Source: Cristatella mucedo
Lineage: Eukaryota > Bryozoa > Phylactolaemata > Cristatellidae
Assembly (NCBI GenBank): GCA_009760855.2
Contig: WPIO01000120.1
Coordinates: 372,001-436,000, forward strand
Reading direction: 5' to 3'
Length of the DNA stretch: 64,000 bases
The number at the start of each line of letters is the position of its first letter. Position 1 is the stretch's first letter. The translations under genes and the position numbers were made by a program. Below the pieces are notes generated by a model. It had not been told where the DNA came from, did no database searches, and worked only from the letters and a program-made list of their open reading frames with translations. This document shows, piece after piece, positions 1 through 12,189 of the stretch.

Positions 1-180
1 CGCAGTCTACGTCTGGCAGAGCGAAAGCTTATGTTTACCTGCACAGCAAAGGCTTGTGTTGCCAATGGTCTTTAAGTGGTAGGATAAAATTAATTTACTG
101 TCCGAACAAGACCTGAGGGCACGAGGAAGCCGAAACTCGTGCAGCAATTTTTATTGCATCGTGCCATAGCAGCTGATCAA
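1..180 (-). mobile_element. LINE family B (CR1-like) ORF2 C-terminal fragment
   Basis: Read on the minus strand this edge piece encodes, over two frames, peptides like the C-terminal end of family B reverse transcriptase copies elsewhere in the window (for example LHEFRLPRALRS and LKTIGN here, against LQQFQRLRALRY and LKTAGQ near 16.5 kb). It is truncated and frameshifted. The assignment rests only on similarity within the window. Confidence 0.4.
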
Positions 181-2329
181 CACTGATTCATATCCTATGC
201 CTTGTGGAATTCCTAGAAAACTTGGCTTCAAGGATTGTGACAAATGTTAAACAAAGTTTTGCAAAAGCAGTTGAAGTTTGAAGGAGTTTACATAAAGTTT
301 CGTGAGCTTGAGAAACTGATTTGCTTTTGGTGTCTTTACTTTGGCAATATCCGCACAATCGTTCAACATTAAATGACCAAGAATTCCGTCATATAATATT
401 TTAATAAATCCATATACAAGAATATAAACACGGGGCTAGTTCTCTGATCTCTATTAACTTACCGTACCGATTACAAAGCTTGCAATGAATGCTTTTCAAG
501 ACCTGACTTCCCAACTGAGACTCCTGTTTGGCTCGTGGATTTCCACGTCCAGCCACTGGCAGCCATCAGTTACAGATTTTCGTTTTAGATTTAGCCATGA
601 ATAAACAGGCTTCCATGGTGCTTTTAGGCCGCCGCAGTAGCTTAAAATCCAGCACCCTGCTCTTCTGTATGAAGACAGCTCCGGGAAATGCGTGTGCCAA
701 ATCACATGGTCTGATAGCCCATATCTCGTGGGTTACTTAAGCTCGACAAAGGGTCCGCTAAGCAAAGAAAGAAGGAAAAGAAGCAATTTAGGACCTCGTT
801 ATCGCTAGCAATGCATCTTTACGTCAACTGCAGCATTCTGATAAAAACTAAGAGCCGGTCAGGCAAGGTATGACAGCGAACGCATTTCCAGTACAAAGCT
901 TTGAGAGTCAAAGTCGCAGCTGTTAACAAAATTATATTCTCCCCCCCCACACATTTTCCTTCGCATAATCTGTCGTCATAAAGAGGACCGCATCCGATAG
1001 CTTATACTGCAACACATGATGAATCGGTAGAAGCGGGCATTCGGTAGCGATTCTCTAAAAAATAAGTTGCACATACCAGGACTAAGTTTGAGATGGATCC
1101 GTGACCGGAAGCTCTGTGGAACAGGAACGGCTTGGTTGGTGCTCGTTATTGCTTTTTTTTTCTAGACACCCACGAGCCGGCGGCTATTTTAAAAGTGATA
1201 TACTCTGCTTTTCTATTATTCTGTGATTTTCAAGTCTAGTTAATTTCACCTGTGACCTGTGAGTCCTAGCAGCTAATAAACTCCAATGTGTGTTTGTCTC
1301 ATCACCCCATACCATGCAAGTTGATATAACTTTTACACGAAGGTTACGAATGAAAAATAATCAGTGCATTTAATGTGGTGGCTGTCAAACAACCAGTTAG
1401 TAATTATAATTCCCGTCCGAGATTTCAGATGAAGCTTAGCTATGCTGAGTTACATGTATTTTATTTATTCAACGCACCTAATTTTTAGTAAGAAATGTCA
1501 TTCTAGCAATATATTGCAGTAAAAGCCTAACTGAAATTTTGTAAAGAGGAAAGCTTTGCCGTAACCTCCAAGTAGAAGGAGGTTATTAGTAGAAGGAGGT
1601 TTTCATAGGCTGTCATTGATGAGCAGCAGTGTGAGTCGTGGCACATGTTAAAACGGTAGGGTTCTAGGTCATCCAGCTAGATGCTTAATCAGCGTCGTAA
1701 AATAGGCTACTATTTTTACGGCATCCTGCTGCAAATACCTTAGAAATGTATTAATGTGAGAGGGTCAATTATGAGCAGTTCAAAATCTAAAAATTCCACC
1801 TTTAGTAACTAATTTCAATCGTGTTTGCAATTTCAGTGTGAAACTAACAAATGCTTGTTATCGTACGGCCTCGGACTGAGTTAATACGTCAGACTCTACT
1901 TGTCAACCCACTGCTTAAAAAACAAAGAATTCCAGGCACGAAGACTGTGACTGCATATGACCACTTATACCATAATGCCACAAATTCACTAGATTTCTCG
2001 TAAGAGAACAGTTGGCTGGTACTTTTACTTTTATCATTGAAGGCCGTCAAGAGCTCTGCTTCATCTAGGCCACTACCATGCATAACTCAAAGACGTGAAA
2101 ACTGTTTATTGGCTGTCAACTTATTCTGACTAAGTCTGTTTAATCGACCAATGCATATGCCTTCCTGCTGCAGTTAATCAGTCTCTACTTTAATAACTTT
2201 GTTACCTCATTAATAGAGCTCTTTTATAGCAGCTCTTCAATTGAGCTCTCGCTGCTACATTCGGCCTTCGAATGAGCACGCTCGGAGAGTAGTAGGCTTA
2301 ACCTTGAGAATTCATCGGATTGTGTTATA
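181..2329. other. Sequence with no supported feature
   Basis: AT-rich DNA with only short frames on both strands. I see no splice-supported exon, transposon end or RNA gene. A C-run lies near 941-950. Confidence 0.5.
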
Positions 2330-2520
2330 AAAAAAAAAAAGTGAGAACGCGAGAGACAAGAATAAGAAGAGACACGAGAGCAATAAGGATTGCCAGATTG
2401 TGAGAGATCGAGACGATGGATAGACTGACTAAAATAGCGATTAACAGATGGAAAGTGAGGAAAGAGAAGATTCAAGACAAGGCGAGAGTAAGGGTGAGAG
2501 GGCGACAGAAACTAGGAGAT
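2330..2520. repeat. Purine-rich low-complexity tract
   Basis: Starts with an A-run and continues as degenerate GA/GAGA-rich sequence, for example gcgagagacaag and ggtgagagggcgac. It looks like a decayed GA microsatellite. Open frames crossing it are artefacts of composition. Confidence 0.5.
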
Positions 2521-2728
2521 TCGGATTTTTAAGGGAGAGAGCTTTGCTGCCATTGCTAGGCTCATATCACTGATCAACCTATCAAAGGTTGAAATCACCA
2601 ATATCTGAAACATAACCTAGCAGATAGATGGAATTCAAAGCAGCTTTATGCATAAACCTTCGTGAACAAATGAAATTTCAAGAAATTAAGAGCTTATATG
2701 TAGAGCTTATTTCTGATAGCTCAGCGAA

Positions 2729-4015
2729 ATGGACAAGAACAAAGCAGAAGTGATCAGTCAAATTAGAACAATCCTAAGTCAACCAAGGTCTGAGAGATCT
2801 TCTTGTGGTGAGTGCGTACCAATTTTCTTATCTAATTAAGCTCTTTAGTCACAAATAAAAGTAGATGTATTTAACGTGAACTAAAATGCAAGTACTAATT
2901 AAGCGAGTCAAGATCATGAATTTTGCTTATGTAAGTGAAGATTTTTGTAGGAATTGCGTCCAGCTAAAAGGTATAGGAAACCTTTCGGGCTACTGCTTAT
3001 TATGTTTATTATATATTATATCAATATGGCACATTCATCATCTTTGTCCTGAATTTCCTTCAATTTGTGCTCTCGCTGCCGTGACTGTTCTGTTGTACTG
3101 AGCATCAAAATGCAAGCCTATTTGGTGGTCTTCAGTTTGTGCTCATTAGCAACGAAAACTTTTGAATGGCAAGCAACAATAAAACTATAGCCATGCAGTC
3201 TTTATTCGTCTGTAAACAAGACGCAAGTAACTTGATGGCTGAATCGTTGGCACTTAATTCTGGAGCAAAGTAATAAGAATATCAATAAGTATAATAATCA
3301 TATTTGGATATACTCTTCTGAATATGTCCTTCGAGTAAGACAAAATACTTACTTCAAGGCTATTGCTGGTCTGTTTAGGCACGCTTTTAATGATTTTCTT
3401 TGTATGCGGTCATCTTCAAGACTTTACTTGCCATTTCTAACCTGCTTTTTTTAAAGGTACCCTATGCTATATTTAATTGATAAGTCATTCATCTTCGTAG
3501 TTGCTCCACATTTAACTATGAGGAATAATTTAATTAGCTGCCCACAAAATGGAATCATATTAATGACGGGTAGATGAAACCACGAATCATTGGTGGAGCT
3601 CATGTAGAAGTAAGAAAGCTAACACTTGCTCTTGCATGAGGACAAGATGGCTTAGAAGAAAATCTTAGCTGATTTAACAGCTTTGTGAGTATAGTGGTAG
3701 CAGAGCCTTACCGGCTATCACTACCGCTTAAAGTTTGCTATAAATAACCACACACCTGCAGGATTTGAAAATATTACCTTGATCATGCCGATCTCCTTAA
3801 CTCCTGGGCTATCACAGCCTGGCACTTTGCGTATTAGTCATGCTATTTTCCAAGTTTTTAATGATTTTTTCGGGTCACATTGCTGCTTGAAAGGTCACAG
3901 GCTAGGAAATATCCATTCCATTGCACCGTGTTTTCTCATCCTTGAAAGTTCTCTAATCCCACCCGGAGGGAAGCCAAGCTTCCAGTACGAGAGGACAATA
4001 TATTCGTGGCGTTTG
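2729..4015 (+). CDS. Candidate two-exon gene, function unknown
   Basis: Exon 1 is proposed at 2729-2807. The ATG lies 4 nt after a possible acceptor (tctgatagctcag) and the frame runs 26 codons (starting MDKNKAEVISQI, ending RSERSSC) into a good donor, G|gtgagtgcg, in phase 1. A compatible phase 1 acceptor (cacacctgcag) at 3761 opens 3762-4015, which stays open to a donor-like TTG|gtaaat. Exon 1 looks coding because it is charged, has a clear start and a strong donor. Exon 2 is much weaker and could be chance. No later exon was found before the transposon at 4.5 kb, and no family is recognised. Confidence 0.25.
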
Positions 4016-4499
4016 GTAAATTTAGCACACGTGTAAGCAAAGCTATTGAAACAGTGCCAACATAATTTCGTCTACAAAATAGTACTTTAAGGAATTTTCT
4101 GGATATGCCCACTGAGAAAATATCATAAACACTGTCCTTGCACGTCCTTGTACACGTGTCGCACGTTTAATTTAGTCGCGTATGCTGTGCATTTTCAAAA
4201 TAACCCACACGTCGTGAATTTATTTTCGTAGCAGGTGAATATTCATCACAAGATTATGAATACATTTTTTTTGCGTTGATGAGTATTTTCCGTAGCTTAC
4301 TCGGACAGCATGCACAACCCAGTTGGCCAGCCTAATTTGAAACGGCACTAGGGTGATCAATGTTCGTTCTATCGGGCGTTCTGAATGGCCCGGGTTTAAT
4401 AATTAATCAGACAGGCAATCATATTGGTATGGCTATGAGTTTTTCAATTGTAAGTCCGTGGAAACGCCGGCTGTGGCAATGCCAGCATGACGCCTGTAA

Positions 4500-5761
4500 G
4501 CAGCATGACGGTACTCTTCGTGGGGTATACGTAATGCATACGTACGTACTGTCCAGCTTCGATAAGCAGCTTCTCAACGGAGTGAATGCCTTTACGTCTG
4601 AGTCGCTAGCAGGGTTTTGTTCACTTCGGGACGAAATAAAAACATTTATGACAGACAAGGGAAAAGATGTTGGCTTCCTCAATGACCAGCAGTGGTTGAA
4701 TGACTTGGCTTTTTTGGTGGACGTGACCAAACATCTTGCAGATCATATTTTCAAACCCCAAGGTAAGGATCAACTGGTCCATAAAATCCATGAGTGTGGT
4801 GTCGCGTTTGTGCAAAAGCTGAAACTTTTCCGGAAACACTGAGATCAGAAGAAACTGTTATATTTCACACTAGCAACAAGATCGCCTAAAACTCCAGCTC
4901 ATATGAAGCACTCCACTCTTGTTAGCAAACTTATTAATGAATTTGAAGAGAGGTTTCAGGATTTCCAACAACATGCGGATGACATTACATGACTAGTAAT
5001 TCATTTAGTATCGATCCCTCTGATGCTCCTGATGAATTACAGCTTGAACTAATCGACATTCATTATGACAGCAATTTAAAAACTGCTTGTGATCAGCATG
5101 ACCTTGTTACCTTTTACAAGCAGTATGTTTCATCAGAGTCTTTTCCTAACATAGCCAAACATGCTCGCAGGTATATTGCACTTTTTGGCAGCACATATTA
5201 CTGTGAACCACTTTTTTCCAGACTGAAAAATGTGAAAACAAAGACTCGATCCGTTCTCACAAATGAACATTTATCAGGAATCCTTAGAATTGCCACGTCC
5301 ACTGTTGTAGCAGATGTCGACTTTGTATGCAAACAGAAACAATGCCAAATATCTCATTGATGCCTGCAGTGCCGAAGACATTGACTACCTGTGGCATTTA
5401 ATTATTCCTAAGACATTAATATTATGTGAGTCATTCTCATGTAATTTCGTAAGTTTTATAAGTTTCCGTCTTCATGTTATTAAAATAAAAATCCAAAAGT
5501 ATAAGATTGGCAATAATATCTATATAATTATTTTCCAGGACATATGATTAAATTGTTATTATTTATTATTTTTAATTATAATTATGCTAAAAAATACTAT
5601 TGTATTGCGGTTTATTTATTGAGCATAATAGTAATAGTCATACTAAATTACGATCTTATTTTCTGATGCGGTCAATTACGCCAATTTACATGTGGCCCCC
5701 ACCCGGACATTTTAAATTTTATATATGTGGCCCCTCAACGCAAAAAGATTGGGCACCCCTG
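4500..5761 (+). pseudogene. Decayed hAT transposase, GTF2IRD2-like, 3' half
   Basis: Broken remains of a hAT-superfamily transposase of the type domesticated in vertebrate GTF2IRD2. Recognisable blocks in order are SLRDEIKTFMTDKGKDV and FLNDQQWLNDLAFLVDVTKH (about 4620-4740), QGKDQLVHKI (about 4760), then after a TGA near 4840 and a frame change near 4990 the C-terminal hAT dimerisation region APDELQLELIDI through YCEPLFSRLKNVKTKTRS to 5360. The element ends at 5761 with a hAT-type inverted repeat (gggcacccctg) after a GC-rich subterminal stretch. The N-terminal zinc finger and first catalytic blocks are absent, and I found no matching left end, so it is 5'-truncated. It cannot encode active transposase. 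Confidence 0.85.
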
Positions 5762-6340
5762 CTCTAAATATATGCAGACTCTTCAACTAATTAAAGAGAC
5801 GCAAAGAAACAGATTGTGAACGGCCGTGTGGTCACATTGGTCAAACGGGTTCGGAACGTTCAATGGGTATTGAAATATCCTAAGGTGGTAACAGGGCGAT
5901 TTATCAAGTAAAACATTGAGTTAAAGAAAAGAAATTAAGTGCTAACGTTTCTGACTGCAACCAAGGCAGCAAGAGATCATTATCTTTAGCATCTGCTTTC
6001 CGTGAGCTAAAGAGGGAACCAGACACTATCAAGACTGTTGAGCATGTAATGAGAAAGATTCAAAATATAAGTCGGAATGGTCGACCAAACCTTTGCACAT
6101 CACCACCAGCTTGCGGCCATCACCGAGTGCAAAAGGCAGTCTCTTACATAGGGTTCCATCTATGTTTATTGACTTCACATTGGTCCTGGTAACAGCGAAA
6201 ATATTATGGCTGATAGTGTGCATAAACGCCTCCATGTATGGCTGCCCAGTCTCAGCACCACTACCCAGTCCAAGTATGGCTACCCAGTCCTAGATGCTGC
6301 ATTCCTACCCACGGCATTCACAAGTTAATAAGGCATGACA
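5762..6340. other. Spacer with no supported feature
   Basis: Sequence between the hAT 3' end and the 3' end of the next LINE. Only short random-looking frames are present. The 8 nt after the hAT end, ctctaaat, would be one target-site copy, but no second copy was seen upstream. Confidence 0.4.
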
Positions 6341-6361
6341 ATAATTAAATTGATTTACTTG

Positions 6362-6440
6362 ATAATAATGTACTTGATAAAGCTCCCTCACAGAACTTAA
6401 ACTCTTTCTAGGCGCTTTACATTTGCTGCAAAGGGAAAAG
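6362..6440 (-). repeat. LINE A 3' tail
   Basis: On the minus strand this short 3' end reads aatgtaaagcgcctagaaag, then TTCTGTGAGGGAGCTTTATC and a TTA-rich terminus. The same tail recurs near 13.5, 14.3, 21.1, 35.5, 51.9, 56.5, 59.1 and 62.9 kb, and in related form at the ends of SINE-1 copies. It is probably the reverse transcriptase recognition end. Confidence 0.75.
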
Positions 6441-6622
6441 CAATTTCATGGTAAGTAAAATTATGCTTGAAAAACCAACAAAATAAATAACATGGTTAGG
6501 GGTGACGTGCACAGGGTCAGCATGCAAATGTGGTTAGTGGCAGCATGCACAGTGTCAGTACGCAAAAGCACATTAAGGACGAATCATAGGGACCCACTAA
6601 ATGCTGTCCTAAATAGGTGTGT

Positions 6623-8848
6623 TTACAAGTTCCTTTTAAATGTGGTCAGGTCTGGGGATGTTCTGACGCAGGTCGGGAGAGAGCTCCAGGCTTTGGGAGC
6701 ATACGAACTGAATGCACGGTCTCCAAAGGATTTGAGGTTTGTACGAGGTATTTCTAGACTGTTGGATTCCGAAAAGCGGGTGGTACGATGCTTGGCCTGA
6801 TGGGAGAGTATGTCGGAGAGATAGGCTGGAGCCATAGAATGAAGGGACCTAAAAGTGGGCAACAAAACCTTGAAGTCAATCCGTTGCTTGACTGGTAGCC
6901 AGTGCAGGTTGGCGAGAAGTGGAGTAATGTGGCAACTGCGACACTCACGACAGACAAGCTTAGCTGAGGAGTTTTGCACCAGCTGCAATCGCCTGATCGC
7001 ACATGCTGGCAGGTCAGTAAGCAGTGAGTTGCAGAAGTCGAGACGAGATGTCACGAATGCATGGGCCAACTTAGACGTGGTATCCTTATCTAAACAAGCC
7101 CGAATTTTAGCAATATTATGATGGTGAAAATAAGCAGATTTGACCGTGGAGCTGATATGGTCGTCTATATAGAGGTCGCTTTGGAATATGACACCTAGAT
7201 TTCGAGCTGGCTCAACAGGAGATATGCTGGCAGAGCCAATTTTGAGCGTCAGCCTTTCCAATTTCTGAATCACACTGGGTTTGCCCATAACTAGTAAGTT
7301 AGTTTTGTCATCGTTTAGTTGCAGAAAATTTGCTGCCATCCATGTGCGGATGTCATCAATGTATGCAGCAAGTGAGTTTAAAGAATTTTAGGTACTCGAA
7401 GGCTGGGAGGGATCAAAGCAAAGGTACAGCTGAGTGCCATGTGCATAGATGTGAAAGCCTAGATTTTGCTTGGCAATCACATCAGCAAGAGGGAGAGTAT
7501 AAACCATGAAAAGAACCGGACCTAGCACGGAGCCATGAGGTACCCCATATTTCGGAGGTACTTCAGATGATCTTTGTCCATTCACATCAATACTCTGTAG
7601 TCTCCCACAGAGATAGGACCTGAACCACGGCAGAGCAGTGCCAGTGATGCCCAGGCGAGATGAGAGGCGCTCTAGAAGAACTTTGGGATCGATGGTGTCA
7701 AAAGCTGCCAAAAGATCGAGCAAAACAAGCAAAGACACTCTACCCATGTCTGCATTTCTAATTAGGTCGTTGTATTCCCTAAGCAATGCTGACTTTGTGG
7801 AGTGATTAGCTCTAAAGCCAGACTGGAAGTTACTAGCAAGGTGTGATGTTTCGATATATGAGCTTAGCTGGCCTGCCACGACTCGTTCCAGTGTCGTTAA
7901 TAGAAATGATAGAAGGGAGACTGGGCGCTAGTTGCTCAAGTTCTCTTGGTATAGTGTTGCTTTCTTGAGAAGAGGCCTGACGACAGCTTTTTGTAAAGGT
8001 GTTGGGACATGACCTGAGGCTAATGACATATTAATGCTGTTAGTTAGGCATGGCAGCAGCAGATCAATGCAACGTAGGAGCATGACAGTGGGAATAGGGT
8101 CCAGAGGACTTGTTGTCTTCTTTGATTGAGATACGAACTTTAGGACTAGTTCACTAGTGACCTGCTTAAATGCAGACATGGAGGTACAGCCAGGAACCGA
8201 GGAACAGCATTCTAGTGGGGAGGTTGTCATCCCAGGGATGGATTCCCTGATCATGTCTATCTTCTGCACCAAGAATCGAGAGAAGCGATCGGCTAGATCA
8301 TCACAAGGATCATCGGGTAAGGAGCTAGTCTGGGAACGGTTAAGGAGATGGTTGATTATCGACATCAGCATTTTTGGATTGTGCATCTGTGATTCAACAA
8401 TGTTTCTATAGAAGCTAGACTTGACTTTTGGTAGGATCGATTGGTTCGACTTACAGTAGTCTTCATATGCCTGTCGATGGACAGTTAGTCCGGATCTTTT
8501 GTATGCTTTTTCAAGCTTTCGTTTAGTAGACCTGGCTAGTTTAATATCTGTGGTAAACCATAGGCCGTCTGGGCGTGGGCGCACAGTGTGCTTTGTCAAA
8601 GGTACAAACTCGTCGAGAGTGTCAGCTAGTGTCTTGGTGTAGCTATATACCAATGATGAAAGATCAGAAGGAGGACTGACCAGCAGAGTCGAAGCAGATA
8701 TTCTCGCGCGAACAGCATCGATGTCAAGGGTTTTGAGGCTTCGCGATTCACAGGTTTTTTTATAGGTGGATGTGGGCACACACTGCAGATTGAATGAGAT
8801 CTGCATGTGGTCAGATAAGCAGGATTTGGTAATAATTGGTGGGGACAA
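6623..8848 (-). pseudogene. LINE A reverse transcriptase and C-terminal region
   Basis: Frame 8848-7928 carries the linker (KLARSTKRKLEKAYKRSG) and RT entry (SPLDPIPTVMLLRCIDLLLP). Frame 7879-7388 holds RT fingers and palm: FQSGFRANHSTKSAL, LDLLAAFDTID, VPHGSVLGPVLF. The catalytic YADD box reads YAHGTQLY, so both metal-binding Asp of that box are lost. Frame 7339-6623 has the thumb and C-terminal region (LNDDKTNLLVMG, SRLDFCNSLLTDLP, LHWLPVKQRIDFK, YAPKAWSSLP). A stop closes it early at FKRNL, where the copy at 35.2 kb continues as FKTHLFRKAF. Several disablements show a dead copy. Confidence 0.9.
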
Positions 8849-8905
8849 AGTGCAGTTGTATGAGAAAATCTGGTCAAGTTTGCGACCCTTGATGTGGTAC
8901 GGCCA

Positions 8906-9734
8906 TGCACATGAGCCACAAAGGACAATGAGTCAGTCAATGCACAAAATTCGGTGCTGAAAGCGTCAGATAAGTTATCAAGGTGAACGTTGAAATCACC
9001 CATAACGAGGATGGATCGGTTTCCTTCTCACAGAATCGAAATGAGATCGGAGAAATCTGAGATAAAGGAGGATTTGCTGCCTGGTGGGTGATAGATTACT
9101 GCCACTATCGCTAGCTTGTTTTCGGGTGAGACCAGGACAAATGATTCAAAAGACTGCTTCGAGGGTACTGCAAATGGCTTGAATTTGAATTTCGAGCGCA
9201 CGATAATAGCAACTCCACCTCCAGTTTTAATTGATCTAGCGGTGTGAAAGAACGAGAAACCGGATGGAGTAGTGTCTTTAATTGTCGAGCAGTTTATCGA
9301 TTTCAGCCAGGTTTTAGTTAGGGCGAGCAGAACGATACCATCAGAAATGAGGTCGCTTATTACCAGAGTTTTATTGCACATTGAGCGAGGATTCCAAATG
9401 CAAGCGTTAAGTCTGGCCGATGGAGTTACAACAGGCCTGATGACCACTAAGTTAGAGAGATTTACAGTGACGCATGTGGGGAGCGTGCTGAGCGGTTCGA
9501 GACAATGCTAGGAATACCAAACGAGCGGGTACTCAGTTCGCAGTTCCCGCCCAACGAGTGGCGTCTGAGCTGGCTGTTCCGGCCACAGTTGCAGCTACGG
9601 GGTGCTTTTCTTTTGTTGATGCATAGTTCATGAATCTTAGCAACAACATTAATATCTAGGAATGCATTTGATCTACGATGACGAAGAGATAGCAGCTGCT
9701 GACGATCATAACTAACAAGCAGCTTACTAGCCAC
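8906..9734 (-). pseudogene. LINE A ORF2 N-terminus and apurinic endonuclease domain
   Basis: The N-terminus (9734-9462) has the CR1/L2 style opening YDRQQLLSLRHRR. The endonuclease begins in 9447-9028 with NPRSMCNKTLVISDLI, then LLALTKTWL and VIYHPPGSKSS, and continues in another frame from 9003 with MGDFNVHLDN. The phosphohydrolase SDH motif occurs later as LSDHMQISFN near 8810. In active members the LTKTWL block reads TETWL with a catalytic Glu; here that position is Lys. Two frame changes separate the blocks. The domain is clearly identifiable but non-functional. Confidence 0.85.
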
Positions 9735-9740
9735 CTGTGT

Positions 9741-10620
9741 AGCTAAGGCAGCTGCCAGCGTGGGAGACTCAGCTGCCCGAAGCGATAAGCGATTAGATGT
9801 CCATAAGCACGTAATTTCTCACGTGCTACGGTCAAATAACAATCACAATAACTTTAAACAGGTCTTAGCTGTATCGTTTCCGTATACGATGTTCGCAAGA
9901 ACTTCGGTTTTCGGAAGAATTCTGCGACGAACACGAACGCAGGTTAGAGGGCTCTATGTCAGGAGGCGATAATGATTTGATTCCAACTAAAACTTCATAA
10001 ATATTCTACGTACTTACAGTAATACAGTACATGCCTGAGCCGCCGGAGAAGTACGTGTGATCAGCACAAGTACTAGCGAACGTGTTACTACGAATTTAAA
10101 GCAAAATGTCTAAGGACTGCAGCTGTAATTTGTACTGTATCCCTGGAATAGGTGCACTCTTTTGGGTTCTAAAGCATATGTTCCTGCAACAAATCTTCTC
10201 TCGCTGATACTCTCTTGAACTCTCGCAATCTAACCAAGCAACTACCGACTCATTTAACTTGCATGTAGTGGGAATGTCAGCGGGGCAACGTCCGTCCGTC
10301 CCAGCTGCTCCCCTGTACTCTTCCAGCAGTCCATGCATTCCAAGCGGGGATTGTTTGTCCCTGCCATTCCATAGTTTTTTCAGAACCCGAGTGACAGAAG
10401 GGGGCAGTTTGCGACAAGCGAATACTTATGCAGACTCCGTCCATACCTGGTTTGGTGCCGGATTACCGAGTCATCCGCCGAGAACAGCTGTCTGCCCCTC
10501 CTGAGGCCGCGACTACTTAGGCAGTGTGAACCCTCGCCAGCAGGCTCTTGAGTCACGTATGCATAAGCAAATAAAGGTAAAATTACATGAACTCGAAAAT
10601 TTTTGTAACAATTAGATGCG
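9741..10620. other. Unassigned region, possible LINE A 5' sequence
   Basis: Slightly GC-richer sequence upstream of the first LINE A ORF2 block. It may include the element's 5' UTR or a remnant of ORF1, but I recognise no motif and cannot place a 5' boundary. Short frames on both strands look random. Confidence 0.3.
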
Positions 10621-10624
10621 TTTT

Positions 10625-11105
10625 ATTTTCTTTTTAGATGTGATCAAGTCAGGATAGGTTGGGACGCAAGTCGAGGGTGAGTTTTATGCTTTGGGAGCAT
10701 GCGAATAGAAGGCATGGTCTTCAAAGAAGTGGAGGTTTTTTAGAGGTAGAGGTAAACAATTAGGTTTCAAAAACAGACGGGTAAGATGCTTAGCCTAGTG
10801 GGGCAGTAGATCTGATAGGTTGACTGGTGCCAAAGAATGAAAGGAGCTAAACGTGAGTGACAAAATCTTGCAGTGGAGGTGTTGCTTGACCGGAAGCTGG
10901 TGCAGATTGGCAGGAAGTAGTGGGATGTGGCAACTGCGAAGCTCACAACAAACAAGCCTAGCTGTAGAGTTTAGCAGCAGCTGTAAGCGCTTGATTGCAC
11001 GGACCGATAGACTAGCAAGCAATGACTTACAGAAGACGAGACAGGATGTCATAAATACACGGATGAATATACATCCCTCACACCCTATCATAGACCAGGG
11101 CATTT
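10625..11105 (-). mobile_element. LINE A fragment, ORF2 C-terminal part
   Basis: Minus-strand translation gives TSCLVFCKSLLASLSVRAIK, RLQLLLNSTARLVC, LRSCHIPLLPANLHQLPVKQ and FHSLAPVNLSDLLPH, parallel to the full copy. The rest of the C-terminus is frameshifted. It is 5'-truncated, which is typical of incomplete reverse transcription. Confidence 0.85.
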
Positions 11106-11699
11106 TATATAAAGCCGGGCTCAGTCAAAGCCGATCTAACACTATGGCATGCGACGATTTTACCTTTAGTATCATCAACCGCAGGGTAAGGCCACAATGG
11201 AGTGAGCAGCCATGGTGGCATCGTCAGAACTTTCTCGCAAGTATCTCGTAGAAAAAAATAGCCGTAAACTTCGGGTGATTTAGTATGTACTGCTGGAGCA
11301 GCAAAAAATGATTCGGGCAAATGAAGGCATGTAGGCAGCACTATTTAGGCAGAAACGCTGCCTCAAGAGGGAATCTGCAGAACTCCTTCTTCCCGTCTCC
11401 TACAGCTTTCAAGCCGACTCAGTCATTTTAGCGGCCAAAGATTTGTAGGAAATGTATTCAAGTAGACAGAAGCAATTGTGCAAAGCCCACATGCGCCTCA
11501 GAAATTAATCGGAAATTTTTCAAGTGGTAATCGCTTGAGCTATGCTTTATCGGAAATCGAACCGATTGTAGGCCTTCAATAAAACTTTCTAACCTCACAT
11601 GACAAAGGACAACAATGGACTATATATTGGATATTTCAATTCACTGTGCCTACAAGTTTTGGCAGTGCTAAAAACAGATAAACATAAATTTTACATTCT

Positions 11700-11815
11700 A
11701 CACCCTGAGCGAACCTAATCTTTATACGCAGGTGAATTTGCTACACTAAAGGATTCAAGCCCATGACCTTGGTTATACACCGCTGGCACCTCACCCCTGG
11801 GACAAACCAAGTCAA
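11700..11815 (-). repeat. Degenerate SINE-1 remnant
   Basis: On the minus strand it resembles the 32.9 kb SINE-1 copy: a tRNA-like box B region (complement of gattcaagcccatgacctt) followed by an L2-type tail (complement of cctaatctttatacgcagg). It is strongly diverged. Confidence 0.35.
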
Positions 11816-11904
11816 CCAGCTAATAGCAAAAGTAGCAAAGAATAAATGAAAAGTTCCGACGATTCTATAACTACGAATAAATATAATTCATTTGTAGAGG
11901 CTTC

Positions 11905-12010
11905 TGTGAGAACTTAATTTATATTCATGAGCTTCACATATGCCACCAGGCTAGAGCCTACGACCTCAGTCGGGTAAAACCCCGAGTTAATCATCACCGA
12001 GTGACAATCT
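11905..12010 (-). repeat. SINE-1 copy, diverged
   Basis: The plus-strand text gagaacttaatttatattca, then cacatatgcc and agagcctacgacctcag, is the reverse of SINE-1: L2-like tail, then box B, then box A region. Compare 32829-32972. Confidence 0.55.
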
Positions 12011-12189
12011 TTGCCTGGCTTACCAGTTTCGCAGAGCTTTATTTCACTCGTGGACAGTATGCTTAGCTTAACAACTTTAACATGATCGTAAAAGAAATGT
12101 AACCAAAAATGCCAATACAAATTTAATCTCGCAAACTGGTTCACAGAGGAGACTATTTGCAAAGCATATGACCCAGTGATAGAGGCTAT

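Larger units (their letters stand above)
6345..9740 (-). mobile_element. LINE family A (L2/CR1-type retrotransposon), nearly full ORF2
   Basis: The longest transposon in the window. On the minus strand the order is ORF2 N-terminus (9734), apurinic endonuclease, linker, reverse transcriptase, C-terminal domain, and a short 3' UTR ending near 6362 in a tail (tgtaaagcgcctagaaagag, then TTATTATC). It belongs to the L2/CR1 branch of non-LTR retrotransposons, which copy by target-primed reverse transcription. No ORF1 was recognised upstream of 9.74 kb. Stops and frameshifts break ORF2 into five frames, so the copy is inactive. At least ten other fragments in the window belong to this family and share the 3' tail. 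Confidence 0.92.

Noticed and set aside
6492-9511. Plus-strand frames across the LINE A copy (for example 6492-6800, 8157-8411, 9272-9511)
   Set aside because: They are antisense shadows of minus-strand LINE ORF2.
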